Origin: Nemertoderma westbladi | Taxonomy: Eukaryota > Xenacoelomorpha > Nemertodermatida > Nemertodermatidae | Assembly (NCBI GenBank): GCA_032718475.1 | Contig: JAUCBJ010005566.1 | Location: forward strand, 1 to 30,859 | Direction: 5' to 3' | Length of the DNA: 30,859 nt | The notes under the pieces: generated by a model | Databases searched by the model: none | Seen by the model: only the letters and a program-made list of their open reading frames with translations | Told to the model about the DNA's origin: nothing | Made by a program: the position numbers and the translations under genes | Part shown: piece after piece, positions 18,976 through 29,009 of the stretch | Layout: the number at the start of each line of letters is the position of its first letter | How positions within the stretch are numbered: position 1 is the stretch's first letter

Positions 18976-21627
18976 ATTAAAATTGTTAAAATTTAATTGC
19001 ATATTAATGCTATTGTACCATCAATTATATTCTTTGTTTAATATTGACATTGACATTATATGACATTTTTAGCGAATTAGCCCCTGAAATACCAATCTCT
19101 TATCTCTCCAAACCACGTACGCGTTTCTACGTTACTGTGTGTCATAACCAAGCATGGTGTCGGATTCCAACCTGGGACCTCGAGGTGGAAGCCGACAAAA
19201 CAACCTGATGGAATACTGTTAAATTTAGAGCCAGCTGCCATTTTATTAGCCACAGATTTTTGTTAATTATACTAACAAAGTGTTGGCAAGCTGTATTTTC
19301 GAGGTTTTACAAAAATTACGCGATGGAATGGACCAGTCCCAGTTATTAATACCATTTTTGTACTTATTGTAGGGCGAGTCACGGAAGTAAGCGAGCTTAG
19401 CATACGGGTAACAGTTCAATCGTTGCGTCTGTTGATCTGTTATACTGTTCTGCCGTGTCCCATTTTAAACGTTAATAACTCGGCCAATCCTCGATGAAAT
19501 CTAACCAAACTTGGTACACATGTTTTTTGGCAAAACTTTAGAAATTTTCTTAAGTTGAATTTGCGTGTGGCCTTCGAGAAGCTAAGATAAAAGCAGTTAA
19601 TTAGTTAATTAAGTTGATTGCAGTAAAAAACAGCATTTTCAAGCCTGTACTTTAATGTAAATTAATTATTTTATAGTAAAACATTTAAATAATTATACTT
19701 AAAAAATATACAGCTGCTGTATGTAATCCCCATACCCAATTCCACTATAGTTTTTAATTAGCTCAAGTGATTTGCTTTAATAAGAAATGTGTCTTTAATT
19801 GATCTAAACGTGGGCTTCGCGCAGCACGAGGCTCAGATATGAGATACAAATTAAAATCGACCAATGTAATCACAAAATCGGTATTTATGAAATTTAACCA
19901 ACCGCCAATAAATCACAAAAGATGGGAAAGTACCTCCCCTTCAACCCCCCTCTTAATCTGCACCACCCCGACATAATTTTATGGTGCCAAAAAAAATAAT
20001 AACATATTTTTTTGTATATCCTGCACCTATTACATGTATTATTGCAAATTTACAGGGTCGTTTGTAATTCTGAGGCAGAAAATAAGTCGTGTTGCTTTTA
20101 AGCAACAGAGTGCAGTAAAGGTACTGGGAGACTGATCAGAGAGTGCAATTTTAAGTTTTCCGTTTGTATGATGTAAAAAAGCCTTTTTGTTTCTCACTTC
20201 TAAGTAAATTCTTGATTGTTATAGAAAGATAGGTACTTAGGGAGTAGATGTGGTGCAGCCACCTCAGGGGAGTAGATGTTGACCATTGGGGAGGGGAGTA
20301 GATGTGATGCAGCCACCATTGGGGGAGTTGTGGTTGGACTGTACTGTACATAGACGCAGAATTGGCACTCGAAACATCGGTAATCCGGCCCTATGGACAG
20401 ATGTTTGACCCACGTATAGCACATTCGGTATTCTGGCTTATTATTAGATATTTTCGGATAAAATTATAAAATTAAATGAGCCCACGCCCCAGTGAGCACC
20501 CTGAACTACAGGTCTGTCGGCTGATAAGGCTTCATTAATTGAGTAATATAATTGATTCTACCCTACTGGAGAGAGTAGCCCTGGTGAGGTTACTCATTTG
20601 CCACAGTTAGCGACAGCTGTACGCCCGAGAATAAGTTCGTTTATAATATAATAATAATTATAATAATAATTATAATATTATAATAAGTTCGTTCGAATAA
20701 GAATCGTTTCTTCCGCTGTTCGCGGGGGTTTAGCAGTGGTTGGCGGACCTTAGTGGGAAGACTACTGTATAAAATTAGTACCAGTAGTTGAGACCGCGTT
20801 TAGAACGGCTCGACTTATTAGACCTTCGAACCCCTGGATTTAAGTGCACCCAGCGAAGATTTTCTAGACTCTCGAGATCCGAAGTGAGAACATTTGTGGA
20901 TTCGGTTCTTATCTTTACAGGTGTTGACCATTATGCCTTAGGACAACATAGGGGAGTAGATGTGGTACAGCCACCATTGTGGAGTAAGCCTAGATGCGGT
21001 GCCGCTACCATTGGGGAGTATATATGATACAGCCAACATTGGGGGTCGATTTTTTGTCGCACTGTGTTGCTTTTAAGCAACGTGTTGAGAAAACACGGAA
21101 AATTATAAGATGTTGGTACTTTTTGGCATATTTCACAGTATTGACAGCCTTTTATTACCAAAAAAACATAATTTACATTTTTTTCATTAAAAAAAGTAAT
21201 ATAAAAAGTAATATATTAAGTATATTTTAGTCGTGGAGGCGACCCAATTTGTATTTCTGTAGAAGTATTATTGTATTTGATGGTATTTCTGTGAAATGTT
21301 CTTAAAAATTACATTATTATTTTGTGTGTCCATAGAATCGTCAAACATTTTTCACTGAGTCAACAGGGTAAATTAATTTAATTTCATTACTACATCGACA
21401 TCGGCATAATATAATTTTCAATATTTCTGACAAATTGAGACGCTACAATCTGCAAACTTAATATAAAACACAAATTCACTGTCAATCTGTTATCAATATC
21501 ACGTACTACAGTTTAATACTGTCTTTGCCTTATGGGTTGGGAGGCAGATTAAAAGGGGACCCCTTTCTTTTATTGAATGGAGATTTTGTTAAATTTCTGA
21601 AACAAAGATAGAATCACTCAATTTTAA
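18976..21627. other. Intergenic repeat-rich region, no gene seen
   Basis: 2.6 kb without supported coding sequence. It contains a weak tRNA-like B box on the minus strand near 19160-19180, an interspersed-repeat fragment about 19380-19590 (ACCAAACTTGGT word), two zones of related GGGGAGTAGATGTGGT... words (20235-20340 and 20948-21056), the 18-bp direct repeat at 20089 and 21064, and a (TAA)n-rich stretch near 20640-20690. Confidence 0.55.
20089..21081. repeat. Possible composite repeat bounded by GTGTTGCTTTTAAGCAAC
   Basis: GTGTTGCTTTTAAGCAAC occurs identically at 20089-20106 and 21064-21081. The word is itself nearly palindromic, so the two copies also read as imperfect inverted termini (left continues AGAGTGCAGTAAA, right read inwards continues CAGTGCGACAAA). 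Both ends are flanked internally by GGGGAGTAGATGT/CAGCCACCATTG words. This could be a non-autonomous element of about 1 kb; the class is uncertain. Confidence 0.35.
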
Positions 21628-21635
21628 TTTGTGTC
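21628..21635. repeat. Left 8-bp target-site duplication (TTTGTGTC)
   Basis: TTTGTGTC immediately outside the left terminal repeat, identical to 24030-24037. Confidence 0.85.
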
Positions 21636-21696
21636 CATAGCCTACTATATTACAGGCCGTGCCAACGTGCAGGTACGATTCTGACTTGGCGGCCGA
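21636..21696. repeat. Left terminal inverted repeat, 61 bp
   Basis: Pairs with 23969-24029 with two mismatches (positions 38 and 42 of the repeat). It also overlaps an internal palindromic pair, TTACAGGCCG (21650-21659) with CGGCCGACCTGTAA just inside. Confidence 0.9.
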
Positions 21697-21966
21697 CCTG
21701 TAATAACCTACCTATACTATTAGTGGTGGTGTCATCATCACAAAACCTGATAACTATGCACTAAATACGTTTTCCGTAGGATGCATGCATACGTTATGAA
21801 ACTTTAATTAAACTTTATGTCATTGATTACAGTTTGTCTGTTAATCTGCTGGATTATAATTAATTGAAATTGGTCTTTACACTTATGGTGTTACTTTATA
21901 CTTAGCCTGATAACTTCACACTTAACGTAATTAACTTTACTGTATGGCAATAAATAAAACATATCA

Positions 21967-23599
21967 TTAGCACAACTTGATTGCTTTAATTGATGTTTCA
22001 TTAGAGCTTGTAGGGGTGACTAATACACTGTAATTATTAAGAAATATGTTGCACAGTCCGGTACAGCACACCTTTGGCACGACTTGGGCGAAATAACTAT
22101 CCGCAATTGTTTCAAAAATATTGGTTAAACTAAAACGACATAGTCTGTGCTTGTAAACTAATAAACATGATGTAAGCAAAGAATGTAAACTGGACAAAGG
22201 TATCGGATGGTGTAACCAATTTCCCTCGATTTAGTTCACCAAGAAAGCCGCCAAACTGCATTGCATAAAAGTATGTGTCATCGTCATCATCGTTGGGAAT
22301 ATAACGCTGTATATAACCAGCAACATATAGCAAAGCAGACTTTGTGTCGAAGGCCAACTCGTCAACCTCAAGGGCTGACAAGGAATCGAATACTGCAGCA
22401 TCCTCTTCGGTTAGCATGAAAGCACAGTTATCACATTTATGAGCTCCGCTAGTTGATTGAAAATCTAGAAAATCTTGATCCAATGCAGTTATTAATTTGG
22501 TCTTTTGTATTGAGTAATATTGCATTGCCTGGACTGCAGATATGAAATAAGTACCGCCTGCTGACTGTCGGATCCGTCCAAACGCCTTTTCCAGGGGATC
22601 AGTGGTAAACTGACCGGAGAGTACATATTGAAAACTATTGTTGAGACAATGGCGAATCAAATGTACAATGCCACGAAATGTATGAGAGATGGCCTTAGCA
22701 GTATCAATAGTAAAAGTATGACAGCGAAGGTTGTTATTTTTGCAATCCATTGAGTCGATTTGGTTAGCCAGCATCAGTAACTCGGAGAGTCGTGGGTCAT
22801 TTGAGTCTGTAAATGGTTGGTGCAGTGGGTCGTTTAAGTGCTGGTCTTCACTGCGACTGCGAATTTTAAGTATCTTAAATGCGCGAACGAACTTCTCAAT
22901 GAAAGTTGCGGTTTCTTTATCATCATCAGTGGGATCAACGTGAGTACGAAGAGCAACAACAGTTTCATCACAAAACACACGGAGCATAGCAGAAACATCC
23001 TGTCTTTCAATAGGCTTTGGGTACACTGCCTTCTGTGTCAATCGATGGACAATCTTTATTGATGATGCCTTTTCTCGTTCAAAGAGACTTTCAATACAGG
23101 ACCATTTCGCTACACATCCATCAAATTCGATAGTTTTCGATTTTTCTGTGATCCAGTTATTGCGAATACATTTGAACAAATGTATAAATCCATAAGTCAC
23201 AATATCCCCCTCCAGAAACTGGGGTAAATCGTCCGGCCGTAATGATCGCATAGATGCAACGAGTTTCAGAGTTTACGGTTGCGGGGACGGTTGTTAGCGT
23301 GGGTGGGCGTGGGCGTACAACTTGGAGCGATGTCTGGCCACACAGATGGTGGATCTGCTGGAATCATTTTAATTGAGCGATAAGCACGGCGCTTTTCATG
23401 GTTTTCAGGCCAGTGGAGTTCACAAACAACGGTTTGTTTAGTCACATGCAAATTAGCACGCACTTTTGATAATACGGAAATCCATGACGATCTATAGGGC
23501 TCCTCCCCTGGCAGCCTGGAATACGGAAAACGCTGCATGGTGTGGCGTTTTTATAGTTTGACCGACCAGGCACTCTGGCACGCAGCACTTCCGAGGCAT
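21967..23599 (-). pseudogene. THAP-domain P-element-type transposase, broken
   Basis: Reading from 23599 on the minus strand, MPRKCCVPEC gives the first two Cys of a C2CH THAP zinc finger. After a frameshift near 23545 the domain continues with RFPYSRLPGEE, SSWISVLSKVRANL and the second half VVCELHW (Cys and His of the finger). A stop at 23266 and another frame change follow. From 23251 a 373-residue frame holds the later transposase part: FIHLFKCIRNNWI (about 22-34) and the diagnostic LSGQFTTDPLEKAFGRIRQS (211-230) followed by AGGTYFIS. The several hundred residues that should lie between the THAP domain and the HLFK block, including an early catalytic Asp, are missing. A further frameshift near 22160 moves the C-terminus into the frame ending at 21967. 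It cannot make active enzyme. Confidence 0.88.
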
Positions 23600-23968
23600 A
23601 TCGATATCCAAGCACCAAGTAGGCCTAATACCTGAATACCGGTAGACTTAGGCCTATAGTTTTAATTGGTAGTTTTAAATAGTTCTAAATTTTAGCGCCG
23701 GCGCTGCACATCTTTGCGATGGCTTCCACTTCCGACGCCGGTCGTAATGCTGCGTCGAAGACTTTCGGCGCAAAGGCACAAGTAGCCTAAAACTTATCTA
23801 AAACTTCTCAAAAGGGAGTACCAGTACACATACAAGTAAGACACGGAACACACCTAGGTCTGTCAGTCTGTAGGTAGTGTAACTGTGTAGGCTCCAATGC
23901 TGAATTCAGGTATTGCTGTCTGGCTGTAGGCCTACTGGCTTATTGCGGAGTCTGGTTCCAAGTCCAAC

Positions 23969-24029
23969 TCGGCCGCCAAGTCAGAATTGTATCTGCACGT
24001 TGGCACGGCCTGTAATATAGTAGGCTATG
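23969..24029. repeat. Right terminal inverted repeat, 61 bp
   Basis: Inverted copy of 21636-21696; the outer end reads GTAGGCTATG. Confidence 0.9.
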
Positions 24030-24037
24030 TTTGTGTC
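24030..24037. repeat. Right 8-bp target-site duplication (TTTGTGTC)
   Basis: Identical to 21628-21635 at the other end of the P-type element. Confidence 0.85.
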
Positions 24038-24159
24038 CCATAACTGAACCTCGTACTGCGCGAAGGCCCCACGAATGTGAAGTCAGACAGTTACAGTAGT
24101 TAGACAGTATTACTCTGCATTTTTATGGTACAGCGGTAGGCCTACTCCTATATTCCTGG

Positions 24160-24380
24160 TATACATGACCGAACGTAATCAGTATCGAATGTAACATAGT
24201 TATTACGTATCGAACGTAACCTCAATTATGTTACATTGGATCCTATAACTATGTTACATTCGATCTACAAATTACTAAGCCCGAATGTTACTATGCCCGA
24301 ATAATTAAGGTTACGTTCGATTCGTAAAAACTATGTTACATTCGATCCTGATTACAGGGTTACGTTCGGTCTGTCACCCG
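24160..24380. mobile_element. MITE with about 57-bp inverted termini upstream of PSMB4
   Basis: From 24167 the sequence reads GACCGAACGTAA, then ATCGAATGTAACATAGTT, then TCGAACGTAACCT; the right end (to 24371) is the inverted copy of the same series. The middle contains further copies of the TGTTACATTCGAT word in both orientations. TATTCCTGG at 24151-24159 and 24381-24389 is an exact 9-bp direct repeat around the element. If that is the target duplication, it would fit a Mutator-like element, whose duplications are about 9 bp. The whole lies about 280-500 bp upstream of the PSMB4 start codon. Confidence 0.6.
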
Positions 24381-24657
24381 TATTCCTGGCAGCCTGGATG
24401 TACATCTGTACATCTTGTACCGGTAGTCCTACTGCTGTACTTCTGTACTTTTGTTAAACTTCGAAGTTGAAAACATAAACACCTCGGGTGGCCATTGACG
24501 ACGGTAGAGCCTGACAGTGCTAAACTGCATAACTGGACAAGCGTTGCAGGATAGGCCTAATAATTATATATTGTGTAACACTAACAGTAATAGCCTAAGG
24601 GAAGCTTTGCATTGCTATTCCAGTTTTCATATTCCAGTATTCGGCAGTGGATTTACA

Positions 24658-25419
24658 ATGTACAAACACGACATGCCGGCGATGGACATCGCGCCGCGAA
24701 GTTACAACTCAAACAGCTACACAATGAACCCAGTGTTCGCCACGAACAAACACTCGACTGGGCCCATAACAACGGGCGGATCCGTGGTGGCCATCCGTTA
24801 CGAAGACGGAGTGGTGCTCGGCGCAGACAAACTCATCTCGTACGGACATCTCCGTCGCTTTCGGGACCAGACACGAATATTTAAGATAAACGAGACTACG
24901 GTACTAGCTGCCAACGGTGAGCAGGCTGATCTCCGCTACCTAGTGGATCTACTGAACGCCGAACAGAAACAAGCTGAACTTCGCGGCGACGGCTTCGAGA
25001 AAGGACCCCGGGCCATCCACAGCTGGTTAGGGCGGGTTCTATATCACAGGAGGACCAAGGGCGAACCGCTGTTTAACGACATCGTAGTGGCGGGTTGGGA
25101 TCGCAAGGAATCCAGACCGTACCTCGGCCACGTGTCGATGCTGGGTGTCGCCTACGAAGCTCCGGTTGTCTGCAGCGGGATTGCTACCTACATCGGGCTA
25201 CCCTACCTAAGGGAGGCCTACCAGGTTATGCCTACAATGAACCGGGATCAGGCCGTCGACTCTATAAAGAATTGCCTCACTCAGTTGTGCATGAGGGAAT
25301 GCCGCTCTTCGAATTTGGTTCAACTAGCTGTTGTCAATAACAAAACCGTTGACATTAAAGATAACATCGTTCTCGAGCTCAACTGGGACTTAGCAAAGAA
25401 TAAACTAATCAAGAACTAG
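24658..25419 (+). CDS. psmb4: Proteasome subunit beta type-4
   Basis: A 253-residue protein, close to the family's usual ~264. PSMB4 is the non-catalytic beta-7 subunit (systematic name) of the 20S proteasome core, acting in cytosol and nucleus. Family blocks are ITTGGSVVAIRYEDGVVLGADKLISYG (about 37-63), LRRFRDQTRIFKI (65-77), an NGEQADLRYL segment (86-95), GPRAIHSWLGRVLYHRR (116-132), PLFNDIVVAGWD (137-148) and the GHVSMLGVAYEAPVVCSG block (157-174). The segment before about residue 35 corresponds to the propeptide; no catalytic N-terminal Thr triad is expected for this subunit. I chose the ATG at 24658; upstream frame to 24517 lacks an ATG and similarity. An AATAAA lies near 25550. Single exon, with no poly-A remnant and no disabling change, so it looks like a functional gene that lost its introns or an old, active retrocopy. 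Confidence 0.93.
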   Translation: MYKHDMPAMDIAPRSYNSNSYTMNPVFATNKHSTGPITTGGSVVAIRYEDGVVLGADKLISYGHLRRFRDQTRIFKINETTVLAANGEQADLRYLVDLLNAEQKQAELRGDGFEKGPRAIHSWLGRVLYHRRTKGEPLFNDIVVAGWDRKESRPYLGHVSMLGVAYEAPVVCSGIATYIGLPYLREAYQVMPTMNRDQAVDSIKNCLTQLCMRECRSSNLVQLAVVNNKTVDIKDNIVLELNWDLAKNKLIKN

Positions 25420-25795
25420 AACTCAGTACCTGGCAACTCATTAGTAACACAATAATTCTACCAACTTGTTCTGATTAGTGTACATTTCACTCTTCAGTTA
25501 ATATTACTAGCTGTGTTTTATAAACTGAAACATTTGCTCAAGTTCTGTGTAATAAATTAAATATCAATATATATTTCATGGGCGTATTTTAATACAGTAA
25601 TACATGTCATCCTATATTGTTGAATTATTATGCATCAGTTTGAAGGTCTGGAATTATATTTCATAATTGAAAGGGTGTAATAATACTGTAATAGACTCCA
25701 GGCGGTTGCCATTTAAGGTAGTGAAACGAAACGTATCAATTGTGGACCAACGTTAATTTATTTTAACAATTAAAGTTAGTTCTCATCAAACCTGG
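25420..25795. other. PSMB4 3' region and spacer
   Basis: AT-rich 3' untranslated and intergenic sequence, with an AATAAA-type signal near 25550. Nothing else seen before the minisatellite. Confidence 0.5.
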
Positions 25796-26765
25796 CAAAT
25801 CAGCAACCTGTTAGATGGTGGCACTTGGCTAGGTGGCAATCTGGCAAATCAGCAACCTGTTATATGGTGGCACTTGGCTAGGTGGCAATCTGGCAAAAGA
25901 GGAACCTGTTAGGTGTTGGCACTTGGGTAGGTGGCAATCTGGCAAATCAGCAACCTGTTAGATGGTGGCACTTCGCTAGGTGGCAATCTGGCAAATCAGC
26001 AACCTGTTAGATGGTGGCACTTGGCTAGGTGGCAATCTGGCAAATCAGCAACCTGTTAGATGGTGGCACTTGGCTAGGTGGCAATCTGGCAAATCAGCAA
26101 CCTGTTAGATGGTGGCACTTCGCTAGGTGGCAATCTGGCAAATCAGCAACCTGTTAGATGGTGGCACTTGGCTAGGTGGCAATCTGGCAAATCAGCAACC
26201 TGTTAGATGGTGGCACTTGGCTAGGTGGCAATCTGGCAAATCAGCAACCTGTTAGATGGTGGCACTTGGCTAGGTCGCAATCTGGCAAATCAGCAACCTG
26301 TTAGATGGTGGCACTTGGCTAGGTGGCAATCTGGCATATCAGGAACCTGTTAGGTGGTGGCACTTGGCTAGGTGGCAAATCAGCAACCTGTTAGATGGTG
26401 GCACTTGGCTAGGTTGCAATCTGGCAAGTCAGCAACCTGTTAGATGGTGGCACTTGGCTAGGTGGCAATCTGGCAAATCAGCAACCTGTTAGATGGTGGC
26501 ACTTGGCTAGGTGGCAATCTGGCAAATCAGCAACCTGTTAGATGGTGGCACTTGGCTAGGTGGCAATCTGGCAAATCAGCAACCTGTTAGATGGTGGCAC
26601 TTGGCTAGGTGGCAATCTGGCAAATCAGCAACCTGTTAGATGGTGGCACTTGGCTAGGTGGCAATCTGGCAAATCAGCAACCTGTTAGATGGTGGCACTT
26701 GGCTAGGTGGCAATCTGGCAAATCAGCAACCTGTTAGATGGTGGCACTTGGCTAGGTGGCAATCT
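25796..26765. repeat. Minisatellite, 49-bp unit, about 20 copies
   Basis: Tandem copies of a 49-bp unit containing GGCAAATCAGCAACCTGTTA and GATGGTGGCACTTGGCTAGG. Most copies are identical; the first few and those near 26330-26430 have point changes, and one copy is shortened by about 8-9 bp near 26370. The repeat is flanked by AT-rich sequence, and a short frame running out of its 3' end is an artefact. Confidence 0.95.
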
Positions 26766-27192
26766 AGCTTCTATTTTTCTAATATTCTTCTATTTTCTCT
26801 ACAACTACAATCTATTTTTCAGCCGGTAAAACGGGCCCAAAAACCTTATTATTAAAAACAGCAGAATAATGTTATCTCTATAATTGACAGCATAATTGCC
26901 AGCTATCAATATAAAATACAAATATTCTACAATAAAAAAATTATTATCGAATTAATATCTCGTCTCAGAGAAGTAATAATATAATATAATGATCATCATG
27001 GAATCACATGTAACACAATATTCCAGAATATTTTAACTCGTATTCGTTTGATATAAATAAATTCTTACCAATCGACTTTATTAATAAGTAACAAAACAGT
27101 AGCTAGGCGAATTGATAATTATTAGGCTCAAAGTATACAATATAATACAACCCACTTCGCAGACAGACAGTCAGCTCGTGGAGTATTCGACC
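26766..27192. other. Spacer and presumed promoter/5' UTR of the MOLO1-like gene
   Basis: AT-rich. A CAGACAGACAGTCAG run lies just before the start codon. No coding sequence or clear promoter motif identified. Confidence 0.45.
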
Positions 27193-28584
27193 ATGGAGTG
27201 GTTAGCGATTCTCATAATAATATTATTCCTGGGTAAAATTGAATCTGCGTTACCCCGCAATCTAAATAGCCCAAACACAGATCCCAGGCGTTGCGGCTTC
27301 ATTGATTATTCTTCCACAATAAATAAGTACATTTGCGACCCCGAGGGAATTCTAGGAAAAGATATTATCACTGTTAACAACATCATTGAGGACTTCAATT
27401 CAGGAAGAACAACTAACCCAAATAACTGCGATCTAGAAGACTTGACTCTATACTTTATAATTCTTCCTAATTTCACATGGGATTTTTACAACAACGATGC
27501 TGACAATACCTTCTCAAAGTCGTATTCGTTGCGATTATGGGATCAATGGATCGGAGACGACTCCGTAATATGCAAGGAATTCGTTCTGTTATATATATTC
27601 GGTAGAGGTTTGAATCTAACCCTGGCTATAAACGGGGATAACGTAGGCGATCTCGATATGGGAATCCACAAGGAAATAGCAAAACGCTACAACGAATATA
27701 AGTCCAATGGTATGGTCGCAGAAGGACTAATCAACGTGGTCAGGGACATGGTCTATTTTAGGAAACACAGGAGTATTCCGGGACCACACTGGAGTGGTAT
27801 GATTGTGGACGCCGAATCGTCAAAGTTTCTATCAGCCGCGGGTAACTTGGGAATTACCGCTATCTTTATTGCGGTTATAGTAGTTGGAATTCGGCTTATT
27901 TTGAATCAGGCGACTGCCAGAGGCACAACCCCGGAACAGACAGACGAGTTGGGTCAAACTAATGGGAGTGGGCGACCGTTGGGTCAAACCAAGGGGAGTG
28001 GCCGTCCTTCGCACGCCGCTCCAAGGTCCCCACCCAGATTCCGGGGTTTTACCCACAATATGGATTCTTGTAAATGCCACTGTCATGGGGATGTTCAAGT
28101 ATCAGGGCCTTACTGTTGTCTTTGTAAAATACCAAATTCGTGCAGAAAGAGTGTTTCAGTTCAGGGTGGAAAGGGTATTTCAGTACCGGGTGGAAAAGGT
28201 ATTTCAGTACCGGGTGGAAAAGGTATTTCAGTACCGGGTGGAAAAGGTATTTCAGTACCGGGTGGAAAAGGTATTTCAGGTTTCTGTAATTCCTGTCCAA
28301 TACGCCATTCCCCGCGAAGTGAAGGCGCAGCAAATGCCTCGCAATGGGGTCCTATGACGTCACTACATATCCCGCAATGGGATGCTATGATGTCATCAAA
28401 TACCTCGCAATGGAATCCCAATACGTCATCAAATACAACACAATGTGGTCCCGTGACGTCACCAAAGACAACGCAGTTGGTTTCATCTTTGCCACTTAAT
28501 AACATAAATGAATCGGACATCCCAACAGTTCCAAGAAAGAAACCAACAAAAGTACAACAATGGGCAAAACTAAATAAAAGTTAG
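27193..28584 (+). CDS. MOLO1/TPM-domain type I membrane protein with repetitive cytoplasmic tail
   Basis: A 463-residue protein starting at an ATG in a perfect Kozak context (ACCATGG). It has a signal peptide (about 1-18), then an ectodomain with SPNTDPRRCG (26-35) and YICDPEGIL (46-54). This NP..D..RCG...ICDP..IL pattern is the start of the TPM-like domain of the MOLO1 family, named for the nematode auxiliary protein that modulates levamisole-sensitive acetylcholine receptors. One membrane segment (about 219-237, ITAIFIAVIVVGIRLIL) puts the rest in the cytoplasm. The tail is Cys-rich (CKCHCHGD about 293-300; CCLC 308-311) and built from three separate tandem expansions: a 10-residue LGQT.GSGRP pair, five 8-residue GGKGIS.. 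repeats, and four 11-residue SQW/TQ-type repeats. A receptor-accessory role is an analogy only. Intronless. Confidence 0.65.
   Translation: MEWLAILIIILFLGKIESALPRNLNSPNTDPRRCGFIDYSSTINKYICDPEGILGKDIITVNNIIEDFNSGRTTNPNNCDLEDLTLYFIILPNFTWDFYNNDADNTFSKSYSLRLWDQWIGDDSVICKEFVLLYIFGRGLNLTLAINGDNVGDLDMGIHKEIAKRYNEYKSNGMVAEGLINVVRDMVYFRKHRSIPGPHWSGMIVDAESSKFLSAAGNLGITAIFIAVIVVGIRLILNQATARGTTPEQTDELGQTNGSGRPLGQTKGSGRPSHAAPRSPPRFRGFTHNMDSCKCHCHGDVQVSGPYCCLCKIPNSCRKSVSVQGGKGISVPGGKGISVPGGKGISVPGGKGISVPGGKGISGFCNSCPIRHSPRSEGAANASQWGPMTSLHIPQWDAMMSSNTSQWNPNTSSNTTQCGPVTSPKTTQLVSSLPLNNINESDIPTVPRKKPTKVQQWAKLNKS
28159..28282. repeat. Coding minisatellite, 24-bp unit, five copies
   Basis: Five tandem 24-bp units inside the MOLO1-like gene, each with GGTGGAAAAGGTATTTCAGT and encoding GGKGIS plus a two-residue linker. 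The period is a multiple of three. A second in-frame repeat of about 33 bp follows at 28345-28475. Confidence 0.9.
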
Positions 28585-28632
28585 GCGGAACTTCCGGTAA
28601 TAAGTTAGGCAGAACTACCGGTAACAAGTTAG
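28579..28632. repeat. 25-bp tandem repeat overlapping the stop codon
   Basis: A unit beginning AAGTTAGGCGGAACTTCCGG is repeated twice plus a partial copy; the first copy contains the TAG stop of the MOLO1-like gene. Confidence 0.7.
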
Positions 28633-28865
28633 GTTTTTGTTATATTTGTATTGAAGGCGCCCTTGCTAAAAATTTATATGAACCGAATTAATTTATTCCT
28701 TCTGGTTTATATTATATTCTATTGTCATATATATTTTTTAACTCGGGAAATTGCTATGTTAATTTTTCGGCCGAACATACCCCAAAATCGGAAGAAAGGT
28801 AGTATGACCGCAATCAAAATTAATCCTTCTCCAGGGGAAAACAAATAACAGCTGCTTACTCTCAA

Positions 28866-28988
28866 TAATAGCTGTTCTATTAACTTTAGTTTATTGTACG
28901 CGCCAGTATTAGCTGTTATATTAACTTTAGTTTATTGTACGCGCCAGTATTAGCTGTTCTATTAACTTTAGTTTATTGTACGCGCCAG
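28866..28988. repeat. Tandem repeat, 41-bp unit, three copies
   Basis: Three copies of a 41-bp unit ending TTTATTGTACGCGCCAG, with the GCGCCAG word at exact 41-bp spacing (28900, 28941, 28982). Confidence 0.9.
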
Positions 28989-29009
28989 TTAATCATAATA
29001 TCTAGTGTT

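Larger units (their letters stand above)
21636..24029 (-). mobile_element. P-superfamily (THAP9-like) DNA transposon, internally deleted
   Basis: A 2394-bp element with terminal inverted repeats of 61 bp (21636-21696 and 23969-24029) that differ at only two positions and begin CATAGCC at both outer ends. It is flanked by a perfect 8-bp duplication TTTGTGTC. P elements are known to begin with CA and to make 8-bp target duplications, so the boundaries and the superfamily agree. The minus strand encodes a THAP domain and the C-terminal part of a P-type transposase, but the reading frame is broken and part of the catalytic domain is gone. The element is therefore non-autonomous, while its ends look fresh enough to be recognised in trans. 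Confidence 0.9.

Noticed and set aside
23266-23538. Separate small THAP gene
   Set aside because: It lies inside the TIR-bounded element, upstream of the transposase C-terminal part on the same strand, so it is the N-terminus of the same broken transposase.
24658-25419. PSMB4 as a dead processed pseudogene
   Set aside because: The frame is intact, of normal length, with all family blocks, and no poly-A remnant or flanking duplication is seen.
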